Source: Bacteroidales bacterium UBA3743
Lineage (GTDB): Bacteria > Bacteroidota > Bacteroidia > Bacteroidales > Paludibacteraceae
Direction of reading: 5' to 3'
Length of the DNA: 64,000 nt
Assembly: GCA_002371265.1 (NCBI GenBank)
Contig: DFGT01000037.1
Coordinates: 1-64,000 of the forward strand
The translations under genes and the position numbers were made by a program. Shown in pieces: positions 17,971-26,483 of this stretch (position 1 is the first letter of the stretch; each line of letters starts with the position of its first letter). A model generated the notes under the pieces. It saw only the letters and a list, made by a program, of their open reading frames with translations, had not been told where the DNA came from and did not search any database.

Positions 17971-18813
17971 ATGAAAAGAATCAAATTATTCAGTTTACTT
18001 TGTCTAGGATTTATGTTAGGAAGCACATCATGTTCTAAGGATGACGACGATGAAAATGAGAACAAGGATGGAAACAAAGATATTGTGGTGAATCCTACCG
18101 ACGAAGAAGAAAAGAAAGAGACTGCCAAATACAACTTCTATGGTGCAGAGTTGTTTTCAAACGAAACCTTCACATATGGCAAGTTTGAAGCTAAGATGAA
18201 GATGGCTTATGCTCCAGGGTGCATCAGCTCAATGTTCCTTTACTACAATGATTCCTACAAAGGCAACGGTGAAGTTTGGAATGAAATAGATATTGAGGTC
18301 ATTGGTAAGGAGCCTAACGGATTCCAGTCGAACATCATCACCGGCAAATTGGAGAGCAAGGTCACAACAGAAAAGGTTCATAAGATCGATTCTCCCGTCG
18401 CTAACGATTTCCACATCTACACTGTAGAATGGACTCCCGATTACGTCGCTTGGTATCTCGATGGCAAAGAGATCAGAAGAAACGACGCGTCGAACGACAC
18501 AAAGAAACAGGTGGCAGCATTGGTCAAGCCACAGAGTCTTCGTTTCAACATCTGGTCAAGCAAAAGCTCGGAGTGGGTAGGAACACTCAGTCAAAAGAAT
18601 ATCCCCGTCACCCAAGAAATCGACTATATCAAGGTTTACGACTATAACGAAGACGGAACCTTCACAGAAAAATGGACCGACGATTTCGATTCATTCGACA
18701 GCAGTCGTTGGGGCAGAGGCAACTGGCAGATGGAAAATGTGATTGAACGTCCAAACAACGTTGTTGTAGAAGATGGAATCTTGAAACTTAAACTTACGAA
18801 AGAACTAAAATAA
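17971..18813 (+). CDS. Circularly permuted GH16 beta-1,3-1,4-glucanase (lichenase), surface lipoprotein
   Basis: 280 residues. A lipoprotein signal ends at Cys21 (GSTSC), followed at once by SKDDDD, the acidic pattern of the Bacteroidetes surface-lipoprotein export signal. The catalytic motif EIDIE lies at 105-109 (Glu105 nucleophile, Glu109 acid/base). The order of parts is unusual. Residues 56-225 (FYGAELF...YGKFEAKMKM...TVEWTPDYVAWYLDG) correspond to the central and C-terminal part of a Bacillus lichenase. Residues 236-278 (TDDFDSFDSSRWG...DGILKLKLT) correspond to its N-terminal strands. From memory of the family, this is the natural permutation of the Fibrobacter succinogenes lichenase, and the resemblance is close (MFLYYN, GFQSNIITGK, LRFNIWSS). 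Predicted to cut mixed-linkage cereal glucans at the cell surface. Confidence 0.92.
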   Translation: MKRIKLFSLLCLGFMLGSTSCSKDDDDENENKDGNKDIVVNPTDEEEKKETAKYNFYGAELFSNETFTYGKFEAKMKMAYAPGCISSMFLYYNDSYKGNGEVWNEIDIEVIGKEPNGFQSNIITGKLESKVTTEKVHKIDSPVANDFHIYTVEWTPDYVAWYLDGKEIRRNDASNDTKKQVAALVKPQSLRFNIWSSKSSEWVGTLSQKNIPVTQEIDYIKVYDYNEDGTFTEKWTDDFDSFDSSRWGRGNWQMENVIERPNNVVVEDGILKLKLTKELK

Positions 18814-18835
18814 AGTCAATTTATTACTTATATAC

Positions 18836-18870
18836 AAAAAATCCGCCGAACTTGCGTCCGACGGATTTTT
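18836..18870. terminator. Bidirectional terminator between GH16 and glnN
   Basis: Stem with arms AAAAATCCG and CGGATTTTT around a 16-nt loop. A and T runs on both sides let it serve both convergent genes. Confidence 0.8.
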
Positions 18871-18894
18871 AATATTAATCAGTATGTATGAGAA

Positions 18895-21090
18895 TTATCT
18901 GATGAACAATAGCTCACGATACTTAGGCAATGTCCACATCTCATCGTCAACTATCATTTCAAGTTTGTCGATCTCATAACGGATCTTCTCAAAGAATGGA
19001 ACAACTGTGTCGTGGTATGCGACAGCCTTTTCACGCTCTGCCTCAATCTTGTTAGCAACCTTTCTTGCCTCTACTAGATCAGCCGTCAAAGTCTTGATCT
19101 TAGCGATACGCTCTGAAATCTCACGGATAAGATCTGAATCAGTACCAGCAAGTTTCAACGCCTCATCCTTTCCGTAAACCTGAGTCATCTTGTAGACATT
19201 GTCAAGAAGAAGCGACTGATAACGTGTCGCAACCGGGATGATATTGTTGATTGCCATGTCGCCAAGCACACGTGCCTCGATCTGGATCTTCTTTGTGTAT
19301 GTCTCCCACTTGATCTCGTTTCTTGCCTGAAGCTCTCTTTCGCTGAACACACCTAGGCTCTCAAACATCTTGACAGACTCTGGAGTTGTGTAAGCATCGT
19401 AGATTACAGGAACTGAAGTCTCGCAGTTCAAACCACGCTTTGCAGCCTCAGCCTTCCACTCATCTGAATAACCATTACCGTCGAAACGGATAGCCTTACT
19501 CTCCTTAATGTATTGCTTGATAACCTCAAACAAAGCTTTGCTCTTGCTTGCTCCAGCGGCGATTTTTGCGTCAACTGTAGCCTTAAACTCCTTAAGCTGA
19601 GCAGCCATTGCAGAGTTTAACGCGATCATTGCGCATGCGCAGTTAGCAGAAGAACCTACAGCACGGAACTCGAATCTGTTTCCTGTGAATGCGAATGGAG
19701 AAGTACGGTTACGGTCAGTGTTGTCGATAAGCAATTCAGGGATTGTAGCGACAGCAAGCTTCATCTTCTTCTTAGAGTCCATGATGATTGCCTCTTCCGA
19801 CGTTGCATTCTCTAGTTTGTCGAGCACTGCGGAGATCTGGCTTCCAAGGAAGACGGAGATGATTGCAGGAGGTGCCTCATTTGCTCCAAGACGGTGAGCA
19901 TTCTGGGCAGTCATTACAGAAGCCTTTAGAAGAGCATTGTTCTTGTAAACTGCCATCAAAGCATTGACAACGAATGTCACAAACTGTAGGTTCTCCTCTG
20001 AAGTTTTTCCTGGAGTGAATAGTCCGACACCTGTGTTTGTACCAAGCGACCAGTTGTTGTGCTTACCCGAACCGTTGATTCCAGCGAATGGCTTCTCGTG
20101 AAGAAGTACGCGGAAACCGTGCTTACGAGCGATCTTCTCCATGATTGTCATGATAAGAAGGTTCTGGTCGTTAGCATAATTAGTCTCATTGAAGATTGGA
20201 GCCAACTCAAACTGGTTTGGAGCAACCTCATTGTGACGAGTCTTCAATGGAATATTATATTTGTAACCCTCAAACTCAAGGTCACGCATGAAAGCCTGAA
20301 CTCTCTGAGGAATAGCACCGAAGTAGTGGTCGTCAAGCTGCTGGTTTTTAGCAGACTCATGTCCGATCAACGTACGGCCTGTAAGTAGCAAATCTGGACG
20401 TGCTGCGTAAAGACCCTCGTCTACCAAGAAATACTCCTGCTCCCAACCAAGGTAAGAGAACACTTTCTTTACAGAAGCGTCGAAGTAGTGGCAAACATCA
20501 ACAGCAGCCTTGTCTACAGCGCCAAGAGCCTTCAAAAGTGGAGTCTTATAGTCGAGCTGCTCACCCGTGTAAGAGATGAACACTGTAGGGATACAAAGAG
20601 TATCATCCACAATGAATGCAGGCGACGATGGATCCCAAGCTGTATATCCACGAGCCTCAAATGTGGAGCGGATACCTCCTGATGGGAAAGACGATGCGTC
20701 TGGCTCAGCCTGTGCAAGAAGTTTTCCTGAGAACTCCTCAATAACTGGACCACCAGGCATACCAGCGTATTCAATAAATGAATCGTGCTTCTCAGCAGTA
20801 CCCTCTGTTAGAGGCTGGAACCAGTGTGTATAGTGAGTTGCTCCCATTTCCATTGCCCAGCTCTTCATACCAGCTGCGACACCATTTGCGATTGTACGGT
20901 CTAGGGTTTCACCATTGTCGATTGCTTTTGTAAGAGTCTTGTAAGTCTCCTTTGAAAGATACTTAATCATCTTCTCACGATTGAATACATACTTTCCGTA
21001 GTATTCCGATGTCATCCCCTCTGGAGATGTCACTGCAAGCGCTTTCTTCTTGAAAGCCTCGCTAACAACTTTGAATCTTAAGTTTGACAT
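18895..21090 (-). CDS. glnN: Glutamine synthetase, type III
   Basis: Makes glutamine from glutamate, ammonium and ATP. 731 residues, the usual length of the GSIII family of Bacteroidetes and some cyanobacteria and far longer than GlnA type I. Recognisable parts are the GSIII-specific N-terminal region (THWFQPLTEGTAEKHDSF near 85-102), the catalytic-core segments NGSGKHNNWSLGTNTG (about 345) and NRTSPFAFTGNRFEFRAVGSSAN (about 455), and the long alpha-helical tail (about 610-731). It is a single gene with a terminator downstream. Two matching palindromes 41-105 bp upstream of the ATG are the likely regulatory sites. Confidence 0.96.
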   Translation of the reverse strand: MSNLRFKVVSEAFKKKALAVTSPEGMTSEYYGKYVFNREKMIKYLSKETYKTLTKAIDNGETLDRTIANGVAAGMKSWAMEMGATHYTHWFQPLTEGTAEKHDSFIEYAGMPGGPVIEEFSGKLLAQAEPDASSFPSGGIRSTFEARGYTAWDPSSPAFIVDDTLCIPTVFISYTGEQLDYKTPLLKALGAVDKAAVDVCHYFDASVKKVFSYLGWEQEYFLVDEGLYAARPDLLLTGRTLIGHESAKNQQLDDHYFGAIPQRVQAFMRDLEFEGYKYNIPLKTRHNEVAPNQFELAPIFNETNYANDQNLLIMTIMEKIARKHGFRVLLHEKPFAGINGSGKHNNWSLGTNTGVGLFTPGKTSEENLQFVTFVVNALMAVYKNNALLKASVMTAQNAHRLGANEAPPAIISVFLGSQISAVLDKLENATSEEAIIMDSKKKMKLAVATIPELLIDNTDRNRTSPFAFTGNRFEFRAVGSSANCACAMIALNSAMAAQLKEFKATVDAKIAAGASKSKALFEVIKQYIKESKAIRFDGNGYSDEWKAEAAKRGLNCETSVPVIYDAYTTPESVKMFESLGVFSERELQARNEIKWETYTKKIQIEARVLGDMAINNIIPVATRYQSLLLDNVYKMTQVYGKDEALKLAGTDSDLIREISERIAKIKTLTADLVEARKVANKIEAEREKAVAYHDTVVPFFEKIRYEIDKLEMIVDDEMWTLPKYRELLFIR

Positions 21091-21130
21091 AATGATTCTC
21101 GTTTTATAATGTTATTACTATTTTTCAAAT

Positions 21131-21195
21131 TTCCATTGGAAGCAAAATTTGGCGTTTTTCAGCCAAAAAGGTCTTTTTTTACTTCCATTGGAAGT
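21131..21195 (-). promoter_or_regulatory. Pair of palindromic operator-like sites upstream of glnN
   Basis: Two copies of CTTCCA-T-TGGAAG type palindromes. TTCCATTGGAAG lies at 21131-21142, and ACTTCCATTGGAAGT, with perfect 7-bp arms, at 21181-21195. Their centres are 52 bp apart, close to five helical turns, which suits cooperative binding by a dimeric regulator. The factor is unknown. Confidence 0.6.
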
Positions 21196-21575
21196 AGAAA
21201 ACCCTTGTTTTCCTTCCGACATTGCAAATTTAAGCAAGAATTTGCTCCATACTAACTAATTTATGTTAAAATCGATACTTTTTTTTGCCAAAATTCAGTT
21301 TGTCACTAAAAACATCAATATGCCTTCAAATTGTAAGGTTACAAAAACAAAACGCTTACAGTTTGTTATATGCAAATTCTTAATAGGCTCGTCACATTTT
21401 CACAATGTTACAATTAGACCAAATTATTTTTCATTTTGTCACATTTTACCATACATACCATACTTTTTGATTATTTATAGAATAAAAAACGTAATGACAT
21501 TTTGCAAAGGCACACTTATAAATAACATATCAGACGTTACGCACATCTTGCATTTCGCATTTAGATTCTCCTCTG

Positions 21576-21805
21576 ACACGTACGACCGCAAATTAATATT
21601 TTGGTATATTTGAGACGCACATGGTATATTTTGAGACGTACGACCGTGTTTTAGACACGTACGACCGTAAATTAATATTTTGGTATATTTGAGACACACA
21701 TGGTATATTTTGAGACGTACGACCGTGTTTTAGAGACGTACGACCGCAAATTAATATTTTGGTATATTTAAGATTTTGAGACGTACGACCGTACGTCTCT
21801 ACATG
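21576..21805. repeat. 79-bp tandem repeats with ACGTACGACCG words
   Basis: Units begin at 21576, 21655 and 21734, exactly 79 bp apart; the third is shortened. Each contains GACGTACGACCG twice and TTAATATTTTGGTATATTT. The array ends in a palindrome with 10-bp arms GAGACGTACG/CGTACGTCTC separated by AC (21778-21799). It sits between the glnN upstream region and the GH30 promoter. I see no coding potential. Confidence 0.85.
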
Positions 21806-21834
21806 AGGATCCGAATTACGAAATACAATTTATA

Positions 21835-21865
21835 TTGTTTTTTCTATCATAAAATTCTATATTTG
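21835..21865 (+). promoter_or_regulatory. Promoter of the GH30 gene
   Basis: TTG (21835-21837), a 20-bp spacer and TATATTTG followed by C (21858-21865), a good fit to the Bacteroidetes consensus, 27 bp before the ATG. Confidence 0.6.
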
Positions 21866-21892
21866 CTACATACATATTAAAAATAAACACAC

Positions 21893-24016
21893 ATGAATAG
21901 ACTTTTTACTCTTTCGGCTATTTCGCTGTTTTCATTTTCGATTGCGAATGCGGCCTCTTATGTCTCCAACGGATTTTTCGAACAGAATGTCGACGGTTGG
22001 GCGATGTGGAATGGCGGTGACGACGGTGCCTCTTTCGAACGTGAAAGCGGAACCCAATTCGACGGTGTCGGCTGTATGAAGGTAGTCAACCCGATCAGCG
22101 ACCCCGAAAACCAATGGAAAGTGCAGATCCATACAAGTTTTGAGGTAGACGGTGATGGTCTTCCTGCTGGCGAATATGAGCTATCCTACTACATCCGCAC
22201 TCAAAGTGGCACAGGTTCTGTCCGCGTCTCCACTTCTGGCGAAGAAAACTACCAAGGTGATCAGGAAGTGACGGCGTCTTACTCACAAAAGACTCTTAAA
22301 TTCACATCTAAGGGCGAAGTGGACGGTTTTAATTTCGACATCGCCCACACAGCAAACACATATTTTATAGACAATGTGACACTGAAAGCTTTGTCTGTCG
22401 AGCCACAGGATCCAGGCAACGGAGAATACACAAAAGCATCTGTCGGCATAGACATCAGCGACAAGCATCAGGAAGTGCTTGGTATAGGTGGCGGTATTGT
22501 CTACTATCAAAGCTGGTTTACAGAGCATCCTAACAGTGAGGCTATCTTCGACACCATCTACACAGGTCTTGGCTTGTCCGCTCTCCGTATCGGAAACTGG
22601 AAACAGGACATCAACGAGCATAATGTGAAAGATGAATTGACTGTCTATAATGAAGCAGTCAAACGACTTGGCAGAGAAAATTTCATCGTGGAGATGTCGT
22701 CGTGGGCAGCTCCTGGTTCACTGAAGGAAAATGGCGACGTGAATGGTCCATACACTTTAAAGAAAGGATCTGATGGCAATTTCGTCTACAATGAATATGC
22801 CGAGTGGTGGAAAAAATCATTGGCAAAATATCAGGAAGAAGGCATCCACCCAGACTATATATCTATGCAGAATGAGCCAGACATGGAGGCAACTTATGCC
22901 GCTACTCTATTCGATGCCACGGAACACTACGTCGACTACACAGGCAAACAGTTCGACCGCGCCGGATACGACAAGGCTCTTCCGATTTTTGTATCCAAAA
23001 TCAAGGAGCTCAACGAAGTGCCTAAGATTCTTGGTCCAGAAGTGCTTGGTATCGGATATGGCAACACTCAGAAATATATGGATGCTCTCGACGCTTCCCT
23101 ACTCGACGGCTTGGCTTTCCACTACTATCACAGTGGCGAGAATGCTGACGACAGATATTCAAAGCCTAACGCATTTGTCAACGCTCAGAAAGAATTGGCG
23201 ACAAAATATGGCAATATGCCTCAGTTTATGACAGAAAACTGTGCGATGCGATCAGAGAAGAGTGGCAACGATGTCCACACAGCATGGATCGTAGCAAACA
23301 GTTTCAACTACAACCGCGTCGGCTCATATATGTACTGGAATCTATTATGGGGAACAAGCGACAAAGACGGATGTGTTGCCGTCAACGATCCATGGAACAA
23401 GAGCCAATGGAAATCCGACGAAGGCTATCAGGTATGTCTCGACTACCACGGTCTGCGCCACTTCTCTAAGTTTGTGCCAAAAGGTTACATCTGCGTCGGC
23501 AGCACAACCGACAATTCCGACCTGGTATGCACATCATTCGTGAGCCCGGACGGAAAGAAGGCGACTATCGTAGTGATCAACAAAGGCAACAACCATGCGG
23601 TCAAGGTAAACTCTCCATTCGAAAGCAGTGTTGCCCGCCTGACAATGACAGCCACTTCAAAAGATGAGAGAAGCAAGGATTACGGTGTAATCAACTTGGA
23701 CGATGAGATTCAGATGCCAAAAATGAGTATCGCCACAATCACATTTGAAAACAACGGTGAGGCACAATCTGTCAAACAGAACACAGATGACAATGCGTTC
23801 TTCACTATGTTTGTTGACGATAACTTGCAGATTATCACAGCAGAACCAGCAGATGCGACTGTTGAGGTTTGGGATGTCACTGGTAAGGTTTGGATTGACA
23901 AAGCCATCTCATTGAATGCAGGAGTGAATACAGTTGAAGCCAATCTTCCATCAGCTGTATACTTTGTGAAGGTTATCGCAAACGGCAAGCAGACAGTTGT
24001 GAAATGCATAAAATAA
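21893..24016 (+). CDS. T9SS-exported GH30 family glycoside hydrolase
   Basis: 707 residues. Signal peptide 1-20 (SIANA/AS). Residues 22-168 look like a CBM4/9-type carbohydrate-binding domain (NGFFEQNVDGWAMWNGGDD ... FFIDNVTL-like end). The GH30 catalytic domain (about 180-620) has the acid/base Glu328 in SMQNEPD and the nucleophile Glu448 in FMTENC, followed by YMYWNLLWG. The last 75 residues (VEVWDVTGKVW...LPSAVYFVKVIANGKQTVVK) are a type A T9SS CTD. GH30 enzymes include glucuronoxylanases, beta-1,6-glucanases and glucosylceramidases. A xylanase role fits the plant-fibre context but is an inference. It has its own promoter and a terminator shared with the convergent CotH gene. Confidence 0.88.
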   Translation: MNRLFTLSAISLFSFSIANAASYVSNGFFEQNVDGWAMWNGGDDGASFERESGTQFDGVGCMKVVNPISDPENQWKVQIHTSFEVDGDGLPAGEYELSYYIRTQSGTGSVRVSTSGEENYQGDQEVTASYSQKTLKFTSKGEVDGFNFDIAHTANTYFIDNVTLKALSVEPQDPGNGEYTKASVGIDISDKHQEVLGIGGGIVYYQSWFTEHPNSEAIFDTIYTGLGLSALRIGNWKQDINEHNVKDELTVYNEAVKRLGRENFIVEMSSWAAPGSLKENGDVNGPYTLKKGSDGNFVYNEYAEWWKKSLAKYQEEGIHPDYISMQNEPDMEATYAATLFDATEHYVDYTGKQFDRAGYDKALPIFVSKIKELNEVPKILGPEVLGIGYGNTQKYMDALDASLLDGLAFHYYHSGENADDRYSKPNAFVNAQKELATKYGNMPQFMTENCAMRSEKSGNDVHTAWIVANSFNYNRVGSYMYWNLLWGTSDKDGCVAVNDPWNKSQWKSDEGYQVCLDYHGLRHFSKFVPKGYICVGSTTDNSDLVCTSFVSPDGKKATIVVINKGNNHAVKVNSPFESSVARLTMTATSKDERSKDYGVINLDDEIQMPKMSIATITFENNGEAQSVKQNTDDNAFFTMFVDDNLQIITAEPADATVEVWDVTGKVWIDKAISLNAGVNTVEANLPSAVYFVKVIANGKQTVVKCIK

Positions 24017-24021
24017 ACTGA

Positions 24022-24097
24022 GACGGGATAAAATCCGTCTTTACATACCGACTAATCCAATAAAAATAGACGCAGTGAAAATTGCGTCTATTTTTTA
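24022..24097. terminator. Double hairpin terminator between GH30 and the CotH-like gene
   Basis: A first stem AGACGG/CCGTCT (24022-24040) is followed by a stronger one, AATAGACGCA/TGCGTCTATT (24065-24092), with T-run on the plus side and A-run on the other, so it can work in both directions. Confidence 0.75.
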
Positions 24098-25408
24098 TTG
24101 CTCTGGAGAATGTGTTATTTCGTAAGCCCCCGAATTGAATTCAACTACATTTTCATCCAACCATGTTTTTCTTTCGTCGAACCAGTTTTTTAACTTATCA
24201 ATCTCGTCTTCCACCTTATATGAAGAATATCTTTCGTCGTCAGTCTCATACCATCTGTCTAAAGTAAGGCGACGTGAAATAGTTATATCTTTCGCTATAT
24301 CAGACTCTTTTATGATTGATAAAAATTGAGACATCTCAGAAAAAATATCATTTTTCTTTGTGTTCCAAATATGAGAGTATTCCTCCAAAAATAAAGTGTT
24401 TGCATTCGAAAGGAGGTAAGGAAAATAAAATATTCTATCTTCATGTATTCTTGCCCATGAGCTCTTGTTTTCAGGGTTTAGAGAACTGTCAAAGTCCCAT
24501 GGAGAAACCATTCTGACCTTTGAGAGGGAGTCATATAAAGAAAGGTACATATTGCTTCCTCCAGAGTCATATGTTCCAATAATATCGTGAAGCAACAACC
24601 ATTTAGCAAAGCTGTTCACATCAATACGTTGTGGATATGTGCCATCAAGAATAGACGATTCAACATCATTCATGAGAGAAGATATGAATTTGACCTGATC
24701 TTCAGATATGTCTTCCGGATCTGGATATTTAAATGTAAACTTATATTTGTTGTCGATTGCAGAAGCATCAGCATACACAGAGTCATTCCACCAATAAGGA
24801 TCATTTTCAAAGAGAAATCCATCATTTTTACTGACATTCACACGGCAATCGGCATTACGTTTGATTGATTCCGAAAGAATGTAAAGTCCCTGATAGTCAT
24901 CATTGAGAATAAGATTAACAAACTCACACTCTGGATGCCAGCCAAAATCCAACAAGTCTAAAATTTTATTTGCTATAATCGGGTTATAGTAATAATAATT
25001 CATCAACACCCAATTTTTATCCTTAAACCGATCATCACCACGAGACAGCAAATCCGCTTTTTTCTGCAGTTTCAATTTATAAGGTTTCATAGGGCGAACA
25101 TACCCGCTTGTGTTGCCACGTATTCTGATTGTGAGACCGCTTACATCCTTAAGATATTCTCCACTATCATACAAAGTGTCGGGGCCCAACACTAGAAGCA
25201 TCCTAGCTGGGACCTTATTTTGATTTGTAGAAGTGAGTCCATCGCATCCACTTGGAGCTTCGATAAAGTCACACGTTGGCATCTCACCATTCACTGTTTC
25301 TACTACCATAACAGGAATTTTGAGAAGACGTAATTCTTCAATATTGACTGCACGCATTGAAGAAATCACCATCGTAAGCGAAACAAGTAAAAATGCAAGT
25401 TTTTGCAT
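24095..25408 (-). CDS. CotH kinase-like exported protein
   Basis: 437 residues with an N-terminal signal peptide (LAFLLVSLTMVISSMRA). The CotH family pattern is clear: IRIRGNTSGYVRPMKPYKLKLQKKADLL (about 93-120), KDKNWVLMNYYYY, NDDYQGLYILSESIKRNADCRVNV (about 170-195), and SPWDFDSSL near 290. CotH proteins have an atypical protein-kinase fold; spore-coat CotH phosphorylates coat proteins. In Bacteroidetes, exported CotH proteins are common, often near glycan-degrading genes, and their substrate is unknown. No T9SS CTD was found. It lies convergent to the GH30 gene. Confidence 0.85.
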   Translation of the reverse strand: MQKLAFLLVSLTMVISSMRAVNIEELRLLKIPVMVVETVNGEMPTCDFIEAPSGCDGLTSTNQNKVPARMLLVLGPDTLYDSGEYLKDVSGLTIRIRGNTSGYVRPMKPYKLKLQKKADLLSRGDDRFKDKNWVLMNYYYYNPIIANKILDLLDFGWHPECEFVNLILNDDYQGLYILSESIKRNADCRVNVSKNDGFLFENDPYWWNDSVYADASAIDNKYKFTFKYPDPEDISEDQVKFISSLMNDVESSILDGTYPQRIDVNSFAKWLLLHDIIGTYDSGGSNMYLSLYDSLSKVRMVSPWDFDSSLNPENKSSWARIHEDRIFYFPYLLSNANTLFLEEYSHIWNTKKNDIFSEMSQFLSIIKESDIAKDITISRRLTLDRWYETDDERYSSYKVEDEIDKLKNWFDERKTWLDENVVEFNSGAYEITHSPEQ

Positions 25409-25541
25409 ATCATTTATTTTATTCTCTTGACTTCGTAAAATTATAGTATTTTGCCGACAAAAACAAATAAGACTATTTATTATGATGTTGCGTGCAATAG
25501 GAGGTCAACAATTGCGAAAAGTAGATGAAAGTATAATAAAC

Positions 25542-25570
25542 GAAAAAAGCGCGGAATTTTCATTCCACGC
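25542..25570 (-). terminator. Terminator of rpmH
   Basis: Stem GCGCGGAAT/ATTCCACGC with one mismatch and a TTTTTT tract on the minus strand, 26 bp after the rpmH stop. Confidence 0.7.
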
Positions 25571-25595
25571 CTATTTCTCTGCCTTTCCTTCAAGA

Positions 25596-25754
25596 TTATC
25601 TCTTCAAAGCTGGCTCGTCAGACACTGTAAGCTTCTTTCTTCCATGAGCTCTACGTGCAGCTAGCACGCGACGTCCGTTTGGAGTCTCCATTCTTGAACG
25701 AAAACCATGCTTATGTCTTCTCTTTGTGTTCGAAGGTTGATAAGTTCTTTTCAT
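25596..25754 (-). CDS. rpmH: 50S ribosomal protein L34
   Basis: A 52-residue basic protein (MKRTYQPSNTKRRHKHGFR ... MÉTPNGRRVL-type core written here as RMETPNGRRVLAARRAHGRK). It matches L34 from start to end, with the usual KRTYQPS beginning; the short DEPALKR tail is typical of Bacteroidetes. It binds 23S rRNA. In many bacteria rpmH sits with rnpA near dnaA, but here it stands alone with its own promoter and terminator. Confidence 0.97.
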   Translation of the reverse strand: MKRTYQPSNTKRRHKHGFRSRMETPNGRRVLAARRAHGRKKLTVSDEPALKR

Positions 25755-25817
25755 CTTATTTTAACTTTTTTAATTATTTTCTAATTTCTGTTTTCAAAAT
25801 CCTTGAAAATCGGAATG

Positions 25818-25848
25818 CAAAATTATAGTTTTTAGAGGATAAAACAAA
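25818..25848 (-). promoter_or_regulatory. Promoter of rpmH
   Basis: On the minus strand TTTG (25848-25845), a 19-bp spacer and TAATTTTG then C (25825-25818). This is a near-perfect Bacteroidetes promoter, with an A/T-rich leader of about 55 nt to the ATG. Confidence 0.75.
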
Positions 25849-25883
25849 TATTTCACTCCTTTTTTTATGTGTTTGTTGAAAAC

Positions 25884-26471
25884 TTACACATTGAGATTCA
25901 GATCACTCAAAGCTTTCTGCATTTTTTCAATTGCCTTGCGTCTGTGAGAAATACTGTTTTTTACATCATCGTCCAACTCCGCAAGTGTCTTGTCGTAGCC
26001 TTCAGGAATGAAGACGGGATCATATCCGAATCCGTTTGATCCACGTCTACCTCTGGTGATTTCTCCGTTAAGCGTGCCTTCACAATGAATTTCGTAGTTT
26101 TCCATCACCAAAGTAATATGGGCGACAAACCTTGCCTTACGGTTCTCCTCCTCATCAAGCACAGCAAGCAGTTTGTCGATGTTTGTGCTGTCCGTTGCTC
26201 CTTCGCCCGCAAAACGAGCTGTATAGACACCAGGAGCACCATCAAGAGCATCACATTCAAGTCCACTGTCATCGGCCATTGTAGGCAAGCCTGTCTTCTC
26301 AAAGATGAATTTTGCCTTTAGACGTGAGTTTTCTGCGTAAGTTGTTCCATTTTCCTCAGCAGACTCCGTGATTCCAGCCTCTGCCTGCGTAATCAACTCA
26401 AACTTGTCTCCAAGGATAGAAGCGAACTCAGCCACCTTACCTTTGTTTTTGGTCGCCAAAACTATCTTCAT
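25884..26471 (-). CDS. rdgB: dITP/XTP pyrophosphatase (RdgB/HAM1 family)
   Basis: Hydrolyses non-canonical purine triphosphates (dITP, XTP) to keep them out of DNA and RNA. From the preferred start at 26471 the protein begins MKIVLATKNKGKVAEF, the standard family N-terminus; an in-frame ATG 9 nt upstream is less likely. Family motifs are all present: DDSGLECDALDGAPGVYTARFAG (about 64-86), GYDPVF near 150 and SHRRKAIEKM near 180. 195 residues is the normal length. It follows argB by 12 nt, so the two are probably one transcript with porZ. Confidence 0.95.
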   Translation of the reverse strand: MKIVLATKNKGKVAEFASILGDKFELITQAEAGITESAEENGTTYAENSRLKAKFIFEKTGLPTMADDSGLECDALDGAPGVYTARFAGEGATDSTNIDKLLAVLDEEENRKARFVAHITLVMENYEIHCEGTLNGEITRGRRGSNGFGYDPVFIPEGYDKTLAELDDDVKNSISHRRKAIEKMQKALSDLNLNV

Positions 26472-26483
26472 AGCCAACAAGGA

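Noticed and set aside
21576..21805. CRISPR-like array
   Set aside because: Units are 79 bp and nearly identical throughout with no variable spacers; no cas genes nearby.
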